Shown here piece after piece: positions 1 to 7,575 of a stretch of 17,662 nucleotides of DNA. The translations under genes and the position numbers were made by a program. Numbering within the stretch: the first letter of the stretch is position 1; each line of letters begins with the position of its first letter. The notes beneath the pieces are model-generated. The model was not told the origin of the DNA, did no database searches, and saw nothing but the letters and a program-made list of their open reading frames with translations. The DNA comes from MGNI01 sp964353875 (GTDB taxonomy: Bacteria > Chloroflexota > Anaerolineae > Anaerolineales > E44-bin32), in the NCBI GenBank assembly GCA_964353875.1, contig CAYGXU010000066.1:1-17662 (forward strand). Direction: 5' to 3'.

Positions 1-44
1 CAGCGAATGTTTGGCGCCTGACACGAAAGTTGGGATGAGAAAGA

Positions 45-1133
45 ATGAGTGACATTCGATGGAAATCACGACCATTTTTGAATGACGATATTGAAAAAGT
101 ATCTGCGCTACGGAAGGTTTTTCTGGACCACAATACCGTTTCGGTCCACCGATCATATGAACCGGAGTACTATCGCTGGAAGATTCTCGAGAATCCATTC
201 CAACGAGGCTTAATTCACATTGCTGAAGACAATGGCGAAGTTGTCGGCATGACGACAGTCACTCCGAAGAAACTTCTCATCTTTGGGCAATCCGTGATAG
301 GGGCGGAGATTGGTGATACTTTTACTCATCCAAATTATCAGCGGCAAGGTATATTTTCAATATTGGTAAATCTTAGTCGTGAAAAGGCATTAGATTTGGG
401 AATCAACTTGGTATATGGGACTCCCAACGAAAACTCCTTGCCGGGATATGAAAAGAAACTTGATTTTTTACAAATACCTTCCGCGCAGGTTAATAGTCTT
501 GTCCGTCCTCTAAACATGAAACTAGTTTTGGAGTCCAGGTTGGGATCCAAAACCTTGGCAAGCACGTTTGCGCCGTTGGCGCGAGTGCTTTATGGATCAC
601 GATACCGAATTGATTCAAGTAAAAATAATCATCAGGATATCCAGTTTGAAGAAGTTTCTACATTTCCCGAAAACATAGAGAGGCTATCGAACACTGTCTG
701 TTCAAAATACGATTGGATTTTGGAGAGAAGCAAGCTTTACCTCGATTGGCGGTTTGGCACTAATCCAGATTCATATCGTTTGCTGATTGTACGAGACTCT
801 CAGGATATTCTCGGTTACCTGGTAGCGAAGATGGGACGTTGGAGAAACCTTCACGTCGGATACCTTGCCGATTTTTTGACTATTGAGAATAACCCGCGGA
901 TATTTGAAGAGCTGCTTTACCAAGCGGTCAAAGGTTTTATTGAAGCAAATGTTGACATGGTTGCCTGTTGGTCCATTAAAAATAGTTATTATGATAGAAT
1001 TTTGCGTTCAAAAGGGTTCCAAGTGCACAAGCCTATTCCCATTATATGTTATCGTAAATCAAAGATAGGAACAGAGGTATTGGCCCGAGATGCAAGGTGG
1101 CATTTTACTATGGCTGATTCGGATAATATTTGA
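45..1133 (+). CDS. GNAT-family N-acetyltransferase, probably a double-domain type
   Basis: The 362-residue protein has a recognisable acetyl-CoA-binding GNAT core at about residues 55-125: a strand reading IHIAEDNGEVVGMTTV, then GDTFTHPNYQRQGIFSILVN, whose QRQGIF segment is the pyrophosphate-binding loop of the fold. The C-terminal half (about 210-340) again looks like a GNAT-type strand/helix layout, so this is probably a tandem-GNAT protein of about twice the single-domain length. By family knowledge it transfers an acyl group to an amine. Given the aminotransferase encoded at 5805, an amino sugar is a possible substrate, but that is inference. No strong Shine-Dalgarno precedes the ATG. The gene is AT-rich compared with the centre of the window, which suggests a different origin. 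It meets the next glycosyltransferase gene end to end, so the two are probably co-transcribed. Confidence 0.75.
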   Translation: MSDIRWKSRPFLNDDIEKVSALRKVFLDHNTVSVHRSYEPEYYRWKILENPFQRGLIHIAEDNGEVVGMTTVTPKKLLIFGQSVIGAEIGDTFTHPNYQRQGIFSILVNLSREKALDLGINLVYGTPNENSLPGYEKKLDFLQIPSAQVNSLVRPLNMKLVLESRLGSKTLASTFAPLARVLYGSRYRIDSSKNNHQDIQFEEVSTFPENIERLSNTVCSKYDWILERSKLYLDWRFGTNPDSYRLLIVRDSQDILGYLVAKMGRWRNLHVGYLADFLTIENNPRIFEELLYQAVKGFIEANVDMVACWSIKNSYYDRILRSKGFQVHKPIPIICYRKSKIGTEVLARDARWHFTMADSDNI

Positions 1134-1144
1134 GGCATGATGAG

Positions 1145-2161
1145 GTGACTCTGGTTTCAGTTATTTTGCCTGTACGAAACGAGGCGGAAAATTTCGAGCG
1201 CAGCCTTCGCGCTATCCTTTCTCAAGATTATCCCATGGACAAGATGGAGGTCATTGTTGCAGATGGCTTATCGGAAGATGGGACGCAGCAAATTGTGAAC
1301 CGATTCCAAAAGGATTACCCAAACCTTAAGATGGTGGATAATCCGGGTCGTATTGTTTCCACAGGTCTCAACACAGCACTTCAGTCTGCCAAGGGCGAGA
1401 TCATCATCCGAGTGGATGGACATTGCGAGATTGCACCGGATTATGTCTCTTGCTGTGTAGCCTATCTGCAAGATGAGGAAGTGGATGTCGTGGGAGGACC
1501 CATGGATACCGAGGGGCAGTCATATATTGCCAGTGTGATCGCACTCGCGATGAGCTCTCCCTTTGGAGTAGGAAATTCCCCTTTCAGAACGGTCAAAGGG
1601 AAAACCATGCTGGTGGATAGTGTGCCTTTTCCGGCTTATCGACGTGAGATGATTGAGAAGGCAGGATACTTCGACGAAGAGCTCGTCCGTAATCAGGATG
1701 ATGAGTACAATTATCGACTCAGAAAACAAGGTTCTAAAATCCTCCTTGCTAAGGATGTAAAGTCCAAATACTACAGCCGCAGCTCTTTTCCCTCGTTATG
1801 GCGGCAATACTTCCAATATGGTTATTGGAAGGTTCGTGTCCTTCAGAAGCATCCTGGGCAGATGCGGTTGCGCCAATTTGTCCCTCTGATGTTTGTGCTT
1901 TGCTTATTTGTCTCTGCTGTCTTAGCAATGACGACCGAGTGGGGAGTGATTTCATTCGGGATGATTATCGGGTGCTACGGCATTGCTAATCTCCTTGCAT
2001 CCTTTTGGACAGCTCGAAAAGAGTTGAGCAAGATATTCCTCCTTCCTCTCGCCTTTGCCATTCTTCATTTAAGTTATGGATTGGGATTTCTCTGGGGATT
2101 GGTGAAATTCGTTCATCGCTGGGGAGATAAAGCGGGAATGGTGCCGTCGGCATCCAATTAA
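1145..2161 (+). CDS. GT2 family glycosyltransferase, ExoA-like
   Basis: A GT-A fold family 2 glycosyltransferase that would add a sugar to a lipid-linked oligosaccharide on the cytoplasmic face of the membrane. The N terminus reads VSVILPVRNEAENFERSL, the nucleotide-binding strand. RVDGHCE carries the DxD-like metal site as DGH, and NQDDEYNYRLRKQG is the acceptor-side catalytic segment. The stretch GGPMDTEG...AMSSPFGVGNSPFR is what I associate with the ExoA branch of succinoglycan synthesis. Two to three membrane segments follow near the C terminus. The frame is open back to a TTG at 1130 that overlaps the upstream stop, but GAGG at 1132-1135 lies nine bases before the GTG at 1145. I therefore prefer GTG, giving 338 residues; TTG remains possible. 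The donor and acceptor sugars cannot be read from the sequence. Confidence 0.88.
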   Translation: MTLVSVILPVRNEAENFERSLRAILSQDYPMDKMEVIVADGLSEDGTQQIVNRFQKDYPNLKMVDNPGRIVSTGLNTALQSAKGEIIIRVDGHCEIAPDYVSCCVAYLQDEEVDVVGGPMDTEGQSYIASVIALAMSSPFGVGNSPFRTVKGKTMLVDSVPFPAYRREMIEKAGYFDEELVRNQDDEYNYRLRKQGSKILLAKDVKSKYYSRSSFPSLWRQYFQYGYWKVRVLQKHPGQMRLRQFVPLMFVLCLFVSAVLAMTTEWGVISFGMIIGCYGIANLLASFWTARKELSKIFLLPLAFAILHLSYGLGFLWGLVKFVHRWGDKAGMVPSASN

Positions 2162-2238
2162 TCAGGCGCTCCCCCGAGAAAGAAACTCAATCCTGGATAA
2201 ATTCCCCAATTGATCTTTCGAGATGAATCATTCCTTCG

Positions 2239-2267
2239 TTGTTTTTTAGCTCAGTGAAAATGATAAA
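2239..2267 (+). promoter_or_regulatory. weak candidate promoter upstream of the sugar-transferase operon
   Basis: TTGTTT (2239-2244) and GATAAA (2262-2267) are 17 bases apart in the 157-base gap before the sugar-transferase gene. They match the bacterial consensus at three and four of six positions. The gap is the only break between the first two genes and the following operon, so a promoter here is plausible. The match is too weak for a firm call. Confidence 0.25.
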
Positions 2268-2318
2268 TCGAGCTTGAGTGGTTAAGATTCCGTGAGGCTC
2301 TAAAGGTAGATTTATATT

Positions 2319-4061
2319 ATGAATATTCAGGAAAATTCTAAGTTGAGTAATGATCAATTCCGTAATGGGATAAGCAAAATCAACGATCTATCCAAACGTT
2401 GCTTCGACATTCTGGTTTCTGTGATCGCCCTCATATTCATGCTTCCCTTTTTCGTTCTTATTGGCGTGTGGATCAAGCGCGATTCGCCAGGTCCGGTTTT
2501 CTATCGTGGGATTCGAGTGGGAAGAGGCGGTAAGCTTTTCAAGATCCTTAAATTCCGCACCATGCATGAGGATGAAGAGGGTCACAATGGCAATAATGTC
2601 ACTGCCCATGACGATCCTCGTATCACGCGCATCGGTCGTTTTTTACGCGATACGAAACTCAACGAGTTACCTCAGTTGATGAATGTCTTGCGCGGCGAGA
2701 TGAGCCTGGTGGGACCGCGCCCGGAGGATCCCTCCTTTCTCAAGCATTACAATCAGGAACAGCGCGAGGTACTCTCCGTCCGCCCCGGGATCACCAGCCT
2801 GGCCTCGGTGATCTATGCTGACGAGGAAAAGCTGCTTCAGACAGAGAATGTCACCGAAACCTACCTGCGCAGCATCTTGCCCAAGAAGTTGCGACTGGAT
2901 CTGCTCTACGTCCGTAACCGGTCTTTCTTACTCGATCTGGATATCCTCTTTCGAACGATATTTGTCTTCTTCCCCAGCTTTCGGAAGGCAACCTCGAACG
3001 CTGAGGACATCGTTTTAGGGCCATTCCGTACCCTCCGGCGTCTCGTTAGCTGGTTCATCCTCGACGCGGTCATATCTTTTTCGGCTGTGGGGTTGGCTGG
3101 GATCATCTGGCGAGTAAATGGACCACTGGAGGTGGGCCTGGGGCGTTCTGTTCTCGCCGCGCTCCTGATGACATCGGTTTTCACTCTCATGAACTGGATC
3201 ACCGGCGTGCAGCGCGTACATTGGCGCTATGCCTCCGCCAGTGAAGCCGTTGGATTGGTCATCTCGGTGACGGCTTCTACCTTCCTGCTGCAGCTGGTAA
3301 ATATCCTACTCATCAGTCCCAACTATCCCTTAAAGATGCTCGTCATGACCGGCATTTTGGCCCTGGTCGGCTTCCTGCTCGTTCGCTACCGCCGCCAGTT
3401 AATCGCCGGTTTCCGCATGCGTCTATCGGGATTCAGGGCTATGGGGCAGGCTGCCCGCGAGCGGGTACTTGTTGTCGGCGCGGGCCAGGCAAGCCAGCTA
3501 ACCCTCTGGCTACTGCAGAACAGCCCCTCGGCGAGAGCCTTCCAGGTGGTTGGCGTTGTGGATGATGACTTGAGCAAGCTAGGCAGCCTGGTACACCGTG
3601 TACCGGTCTTGGGGCTGTGTGATCGTATCCCTGAGATCGTCAAGCAATATGACATCGGGATAATCCTTTTTGCCATTCATAGCATCCACTGGGAACGCCG
3701 CAATGAGATTCTAGAAAGCTGCTGGACCACAGACGCTCGCACGGTTGTGGCGCCGGATATTCTCACCTTCTTGCGTAAGGGCACCGATCCGAAGGATCGA
3801 CGCACATGGTTCCCCAATGGGAAAGAAAGTGGAGCCGCAGAAACGAAGACTCCTGCACCCGGCACGGATGAGCTTCGGCGTGATATCCATATTCTGGCCG
3901 AGCTGGCTCGACGCGGCGAGTACGCATCCCTGGCGCAAAGCTTGGTCGATTTGGATGAACTGCTTAGAGAATTTGGGGAAGTCCCCTCCGAATCGAAAAT
4001 CATGCAAATCGCCAAAGAGGATATCGTCCGCCAGGCAGGTTTCATTGATCATCCCCAATAG
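2319..4061 (+). CDS. Phosphoglycosyl transferase fused to a C-terminal membrane/Rossmann module
   Basis: This 580-residue protein would start repeat-unit assembly by moving a sugar phosphate from an NDP-sugar to the polyprenyl-phosphate carrier. Residues 26-215 are a bacterial sugar transferase (monotopic PGT) domain: hydrophobic membrane helix 29-52, SPGPVFYRGIRVGRGGKLF, KFRTM (78-82), DDPRITRIGRFLR (98-110), NELPQLMNVLRGEMSLVGPRPE (115-136). Residues 243-356 hold about four membrane helices. Residues 381-485 form a Rossmann-like domain (VLVVGAGQAS, then VVGVVDDD) like the one in WbaP and CapD-type proteins. A helical tail ends the protein. No SDR catalytic domain follows. The order is the reverse of WbaP, where the four helices and Rossmann domain come first. 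The usual catalytic Asp of the Asp-Glu dyad is Asn115 here (codon AAC at 2661). The Shine-Dalgarno-like AAAGG at 2302-2306 is rather far from the ATG. It heads a tight operon with the three following sugar-nucleotide genes. Confidence 0.88.
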   Translation: MNIQENSKLSNDQFRNGISKINDLSKRCFDILVSVIALIFMLPFFVLIGVWIKRDSPGPVFYRGIRVGRGGKLFKILKFRTMHEDEEGHNGNNVTAHDDPRITRIGRFLRDTKLNELPQLMNVLRGEMSLVGPRPEDPSFLKHYNQEQREVLSVRPGITSLASVIYADEEKLLQTENVTETYLRSILPKKLRLDLLYVRNRSFLLDLDILFRTIFVFFPSFRKATSNAEDIVLGPFRTLRRLVSWFILDAVISFSAVGLAGIIWRVNGPLEVGLGRSVLAALLMTSVFTLMNWITGVQRVHWRYASASEAVGLVISVTASTFLLQLVNILLISPNYPLKMLVMTGILALVGFLLVRYRRQLIAGFRMRLSGFRAMGQAARERVLVVGAGQASQLTLWLLQNSPSARAFQVVGVVDDDLSKLGSLVHRVPVLGLCDRIPEIVKQYDIGIILFAIHSIHWERRNEILESCWTTDARTVVAPDILTFLRKGTDPKDRRTWFPNGKESGAAETKTPAPGTDELRRDIHILAELARRGEYASLAQSLVDLDELLREFGEVPSESKIMQIAKEDIVRQAGFIDHPQ

Positions 4062-4081
4062 GGATTCATGGATTCCTAAAT

Positions 4082-4086
4082 GGAGG
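4082..4086 (+). promoter_or_regulatory. Ribosome binding site that decides a GTG start
   Basis: GGAGG at 4082-4086 is five bases before GTG at 4092. It overlaps the alternative in-frame ATG at 4080, which has no Shine-Dalgarno of its own. The GTG start gives VKLAGKRVLVTGAGG, the usual distance from start to the glycine-rich loop in this family. Confidence 0.75.
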
Positions 4087-4091
4087 TTTCA

Positions 4092-5081
4092 GTGAAGTTG
4101 GCAGGGAAGCGCGTCCTGGTGACTGGCGCGGGCGGTTTTATCGGCAGCCATCTGGTGGAAAGGCTCATAGCGGAGGGAGCGACGGTGCGCGCCTTCGTGC
4201 ATTACAACTCGCGCAACGATCCCGGCCTGCTTGCTCTCATACCAGAGCCAACCTTACGGCAAGTGGAGATCGTCGCCGGCGATTTGCGCGATCCGGTCGT
4301 AGTGCGTCAGGCGATTCAGGGCTGCGGGATCGTTTTCCACCTGGGCGCCCTGATCTCGATTCCCTATTCCTACCGGCATCCCTATGAAGTGGCTGAGACT
4401 AATTTAATGGGGACGCTGAATGTCCTCCAGGCCTGCCGCGAGGATCAGGTCAAGCGGATGGTGCACACCTCTTCCAGTGAGGTTTATGGGACCGCTTTGC
4501 GCGTCCCCATCGATGAGGACCATCCCCTGCAAGGGCAGTCACCCTATTCCGCCAGCAAGATCGGCGCCGATAAGTTGGCCGAGAGCTACTACTGCGCCTA
4601 TGACCTGCCCGTAGTGACTTTACGCCCCTTCAACACCTATGGCCCGCGCCAATCCGATCGAGCGGTGGTCCCGACCATCATCAGCCAGGCATTGCGGGAA
4701 CGAGAGATATACCTGGGCAATCTGGACGCCCGTCGGGATTTGACCTATGTGACCGATACCGTCGATGGATTTATCAAGGCGGCCACTACGGATGGTGTCG
4801 AGGGACAGACCTTTCATTTGGGGACGGGCTGCGAGGTGAGCATCCGAGAATTGGCCGAGAAGATCTTCCGCATCGTCGGAAGAGAGATGCAGGTCAAAGT
4901 CGATCCGCAACGGCTACGACCGGAGCGTTCCGAAGTACAACGACTCGTTGCAGACCCGTCGCGAGCGAGGGAAACCCTCGGTTGGGAGGCGAGGATCAGC
5001 CTGGAGCAAGGTATCAAACAGACAGTAGCGTGGGTTCAAAATAACTTAGACCTTTATCAAACGGGATTGTATCGGTTTTAG
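4092..5081 (+). CDS. SDR NDP-sugar 4,6-dehydratase (LegB-like)
   Basis: An extended short-chain dehydrogenase acting on a nucleotide sugar in the cytoplasm. Numbering from the upstream ATG at 4080: the NAD-binding loop TGAGGFIGSH is at 15-24 (GxxGxxG at 16, 19, 22), the acidic strand AGDLRDP is at 66-72, TSSSEVYG is at 130-137, and the catalytic YxxxK is Tyr156/Lys160 in SPYSASKIGADK. NTYGPRQ and DLTYVTDTVDGF are substrate-side motifs. The Ser-Glu pair before VYG favours a 4,6-dehydratase over a plain 4-epimerase. The overall sequence resembles what I know of LegB, the GDP-GlcNAc 4,6-dehydratase of legionaminic acid synthesis. Later pathway enzymes (LegG, LegI, LegF) are absent here, so the product is more likely a simple 4-keto-6-deoxy sugar passed to the aminotransferase at 5805. 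Epimerase activity is the alternative. Confidence 0.87.
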   Translation: MKLAGKRVLVTGAGGFIGSHLVERLIAEGATVRAFVHYNSRNDPGLLALIPEPTLRQVEIVAGDLRDPVVVRQAIQGCGIVFHLGALISIPYSYRHPYEVAETNLMGTLNVLQACREDQVKRMVHTSSSEVYGTALRVPIDEDHPLQGQSPYSASKIGADKLAESYYCAYDLPVVTLRPFNTYGPRQSDRAVVPTIISQALREREIYLGNLDARRDLTYVTDTVDGFIKAATTDGVEGQTFHLGTGCEVSIRELAEKIFRIVGREMQVKVDPQRLRPERSEVQRLVADPSRARETLGWEARISLEQGIKQTVAWVQNNLDLYQTGLYRF

Positions 5082-5094
5082 TGAGGAGTGAGTG

Positions 5095-5808
5095 ATGATA
5101 GCTGTGGTTCTTGCGGGTGGCAAAGGTACTCGATTGGTGCCCTATACCATGATTCTGCCCAAACCCTTGATGCCCATCGGTGACATGCCCATCTTGGAGG
5201 TGCTCATCAAACAGATGCAATACTATGGCATCTCGGATATCGTGCTCACCGTGGGGTATCTGGCCCATCTTCTGCGAAGCTACTTTCAAGATGGGGCGCG
5301 CTATGGAGTCGATATCCGTTATAGCTACGAGGAGAAGCCTCTGGGTACGGCCGGTCCGCTGGCTTTGGTGGAGGGGCTCGATCAGACCTTTCTGGTTACC
5401 AATGGAGATGTGCTTACGACTTTGGATTTGGGTCAGTTAATGGCTTATCATCGCGAGCAAGGCGCGTGCGCGACGATCGCCATGCATCAGAGGACGGTGC
5501 AAATCGACCTGGGAGTGATCCGCCTTAACGGCGGCAACGAGGTGGAGGGCTATATCGAAAAGCCTTGCATGGATTATCTGGTGAGTATGGGCATTTATGT
5601 TTTTGAGCCGAAAGTCTTGGAGTACATCCCCCGTGGTCAGTACCTGGATTTCCCCGACCTGGTGCTCAAGCTGTTGGATGGAGGCGAGCGTGTTTTGGGG
5701 TATCCCTTTGATGGTTATTGGCAGGATTTAGGGCGACCGGATGACTATCAACAGGCCTGGGATGATTTTGAACGACTACGACCCGAGTTTTTAAAAGAGG
5801 AAGCATGA
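5095..5808 (+). CDS. Sugar-1-phosphate nucleotidylyltransferase
   Basis: A 237-residue NTP-transferase that would activate a sugar-1-phosphate to an NDP-sugar. The N terminus MIAVVLAGGKGTRLVPYT...LPKPLMPIGDMPILE is the nucleotide-binding signature with the conserved Arg and Lys. GTAGPLAL and TNGDVLT follow (base contacts and metal-binding Asp), then YIEKP and DLGRPDDYQQA near the end. It lacks the C-terminal left-handed helix of bifunctional enzymes and is close in size to small guanylyl- or thymidylyltransferases. The base used (G, T, U or C) cannot be decided by eye, though the LegB-like neighbour makes GDP plausible. ATG at 5095 has GAGGAG six bases upstream (5083-5088), so I prefer it to GTG at 5092. 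It lies 13 bases after the dehydratase gene and overlaps the aminotransferase gene by four bases. Confidence 0.87.
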   Translation: MIAVVLAGGKGTRLVPYTMILPKPLMPIGDMPILEVLIKQMQYYGISDIVLTVGYLAHLLRSYFQDGARYGVDIRYSYEEKPLGTAGPLALVEGLDQTFLVTNGDVLTTLDLGQLMAYHREQGACATIAMHQRTVQIDLGVIRLNGGNEVEGYIEKPCMDYLVSMGIYVFEPKVLEYIPRGQYLDFPDLVLKLLDGGERVLGYPFDGYWQDLGRPDDYQQAWDDFERLRPEFLKEEA

Positions 5809-6992
5809 TCTGGCGAGTACCACTTTCCGATTTGGATTTCGATGGAGAGGAGCGCCAGGCGGTTCTGCAGGTTTTGGAGAGTCGCTGGCTGAGCATGGGA
5901 GAGGTGACGCAGCGCTTCGAGCGCGCCTTTGCCGAGCAGATCGGGGTGAAACATGCCCTGGCCGTCTCCAATGCGACTGTCGCTCTGCATCTGGCCAACC
6001 TGGCTTTGGGGATCGAGCCAGGGGATGAGGTAATCTTGCCTTCCTTGACCTTTGTCGCCACTGCCAATGCCGTGCTCTACACCGGCGCCACGCCCATCTT
6101 TGTGGATGTTTGTAGCCTTAGTGATTTCGGGATCTCGCCCAAGGCGATCGAAGCGTCCATCAGCCCACGAACCAAAGCGATCGTCGTGATGCATTATGGC
6201 GGTTACTTGTGCGACCTGCCTGCCATTTTGGAAATTGCTGAGAAGCATGGTCTGGCAGTCATCGAAGATGCAGCCCATGCCCCGCGGGCTTCACGTGAAG
6301 GGAGGATGGCAGGCGCCTGGGGTGATGTCGCCTGCTTCAGCTTCTTCTCCAATAAGAACCTGGCGACGGGGGAAGGGGGGATGGTGACCACCGATCGCGA
6401 TGACCTGGCAAAAAGTATTCGTCTGATGCGATCCCATGGGATGACCACCCTGACCTGGGATCGCCATCACGGTCACGCCCATTCCTACGATGTGGTTGCT
6501 TTGGGTTACAACTACCGGTTGGATGAAATCCGCTCCGCCCTTGGCTTAGCGCAACTGGCGAAGCTAGAAGGCAACAATGCGCGCAGGAGGGTGCTCAGCG
6601 ACCGCTATCGCTGGGAGTTGGCGGAGCTGGAAGGGGTTTCGATTCCCTATGCACAGTATCCTGGCATCTCATCGGCGCACCTGTTGCCGATCCTGCTGGA
6701 GGGCGGCGTCGATCGGCAAGCTTTTATCGAGGCAATGAGGCAATGTGGGATCCAAACCAGCATCCATTATCCACCGATTCACCAATTTAGTTACTACCGT
6801 CAACGGTTGGGGGAGATGCGCTTGCCGATCACGGAAACTATCGGGGATCGCGAAGTGACTCTCCCTCTTTTCCCCACGATGAGCGAGGAGCAGACCGCCT
6901 GGGTGATCGAAGCGGTGAAAGTTTCGCTCAAACGAGCGAAAGAAAGCGCGCTTGCCCACCGGAAGCCCTCGAGCGTGAGCGCAGATTCTTAG
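5805..6992 (+). CDS. DegT/DnrJ/EryC1-family sugar aminotransferase
   Basis: A PLP-dependent aminotransferase that would convert the 4-keto-6-deoxy NDP-sugar from the dehydratase into a 4-amino sugar, using Glu as donor. Residues SNATVALHLA (55-64) bind the cofactor phosphate, EDAAHAP (154-160) has the Asp that contacts the pyridine nitrogen, and the Schiff-base lysine is Lys184 in FSFFSNKNLATGEGGMV. YNYRLDEIRSALG and the SIHYPPIHQFSYY loop are typical of this family. The length of 395 residues is normal. The ATG overlaps the TGA of the nucleotidylyltransferase gene (ATGA, 5805-5808) with GAGGA just upstream, so translation is probably coupled. Whether the amine is added at C4 or C3 depends on the dehydratase product, which is inferred. 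Confidence 0.9.
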   Translation: MIWRVPLSDLDFDGEERQAVLQVLESRWLSMGEVTQRFERAFAEQIGVKHALAVSNATVALHLANLALGIEPGDEVILPSLTFVATANAVLYTGATPIFVDVCSLSDFGISPKAIEASISPRTKAIVVMHYGGYLCDLPAILEIAEKHGLAVIEDAAHAPRASREGRMAGAWGDVACFSFFSNKNLATGEGGMVTTDRDDLAKSIRLMRSHGMTTLTWDRHHGHAHSYDVVALGYNYRLDEIRSALGLAQLAKLEGNNARRRVLSDRYRWELAELEGVSIPYAQYPGISSAHLLPILLEGGVDRQAFIEAMRQCGIQTSIHYPPIHQFSYYRQRLGEMRLPITETIGDREVTLPLFPTMSEEQTAWVIEAVKVSLKRAKESALAHRKPSSVSADS

Positions 6993-7012
6993 AAAACGAA
7001 AAGCTCTTGCCT

Positions 7013-7098
7013 ACCCCCCTTTCATCCCCCCATTTGCGCCGCTAAGAGCCATATAAGATATAGCCCTGAATAGCGCAAATGGGGGGACAGAGGGGGGT
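7013..7098. repeat. Long imperfect inverted repeat with C/G-run arms
   Basis: The left arm (7013-7039) has two C6 runs and ends in ATTTGCGC. The right arm (7073-7098) starts with GCGCAAAT and has two G6 runs. The inner 14 bases of the arms (CCCCCCATTTGCGC and its complement) pair perfectly. A short unpaired 5-6 base stretch follows, then the outer runs pair. The loop is about 33 bases. No T-tract follows, so it is not a classic terminator. It looks like a palindromic intergenic element (MITE/REP type), though a hairpin that slows or ends transcription is possible. Confidence 0.75.
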
Positions 7099-7235
7099 GT
7101 GACCGAGTGGCATCTGATACAGGTCTGTGACACGTGAGCGTTACAATCACAATGAGGCATCATGATGGTTGGGCGGGGAATAGGGTCGTTTGGTAAGGAG
7201 CGTGGGGATGCGATTGAACCCTCGCCGCGGAAATC

Positions 7236-7253
7236 CCAAAAGCAAGCTTTTGG
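7236..7253. repeat. Perfect short palindrome, left flank of the repeat block
   Basis: CCAAAAGC-AA-GCTTTTGG: perfect 8-base arms around AA. The same site, with one arm position changed and compensated, recurs at 7724. Both are preceded by C and followed by ACTCC. Confidence 0.75.
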
Positions 7254-7270
7254 ACTCCATCTAGTCCCTA

Positions 7271-7410
7271 TGTCATCCTGAGGAGTCCTTCGGCTTCGCC
7301 CTTCGACAGGCTCAGGGCAAGCTCAGGATAAACTCCGCGACGAAGGATCCCTGGGATGCGGCATTGATCCGTTTCATCATAGGGATTCTTCGCTGAGCTC
7401 AGAATGACAT
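7271..7410. repeat. Dispersed palindromic repeat, copy 1 (140 bases)
   Basis: It starts TGTCATCCTGAG (7271-7282) and ends CTCAGAATGACA (7398-7409). These terminal inverted repeats match at 11 of 12 positions. Inside, GGAGTCCTTCG faces CGAAGGATCC. It differs from the copy at 7576 at only two positions (offsets 110 and 125). I associate such TGTCAT...ATGACA elements with Chloroflexota genomes. It encodes nothing. Confidence 0.85.
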
Positions 7411-7420
7411 GCCCTCCTTG

Positions 7421-7475
7421 TGTCATCCTGAGGAGTCCTTCGGCTTCGCCCTTCGACAGGCTCAGGGCAAGCTCA
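7421..7475. repeat. Dispersed palindromic repeat, copy 2, cut by the assembly gap
   Basis: This is the first 55 bases of the same repeat, ten bases after copy 1, ending at the N run. It is identical to the first 55 bases of the copy at 7576, so it is probably the same physical copy written twice. Confidence 0.85.
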
Positions 7476-7575
7476 NNNNNNNNNNNNNNNNNNNNNNNNN
7501 NNNNNNNNNNNNNNNNNNNNNNNNNNNNNNNNNNNNNNNNNNNNNNNNNNNNNNNNNNNNNNNNNNNNNNNNNNN
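7476..7575. other. Assembly gap of exactly 100 N
   Basis: A placeholder gap. The 55 bases before it and the 55 bases after it are identical, which points to an unmerged contig overlap and not missing sequence. Confidence 0.97.

Noticed and set aside
1..44. Possible 3' end of an upstream gene (frame 1, stop TGA at 19-21)
   Set aside because: Only six codons are visible, so no identity or reading frame can be supported.
2906..4058. Several long minus-strand open frames opposite the sugar-transferase gene
   Set aside because: They mirror the codon bias of the real plus-strand gene and show no family motifs or ribosome sites.
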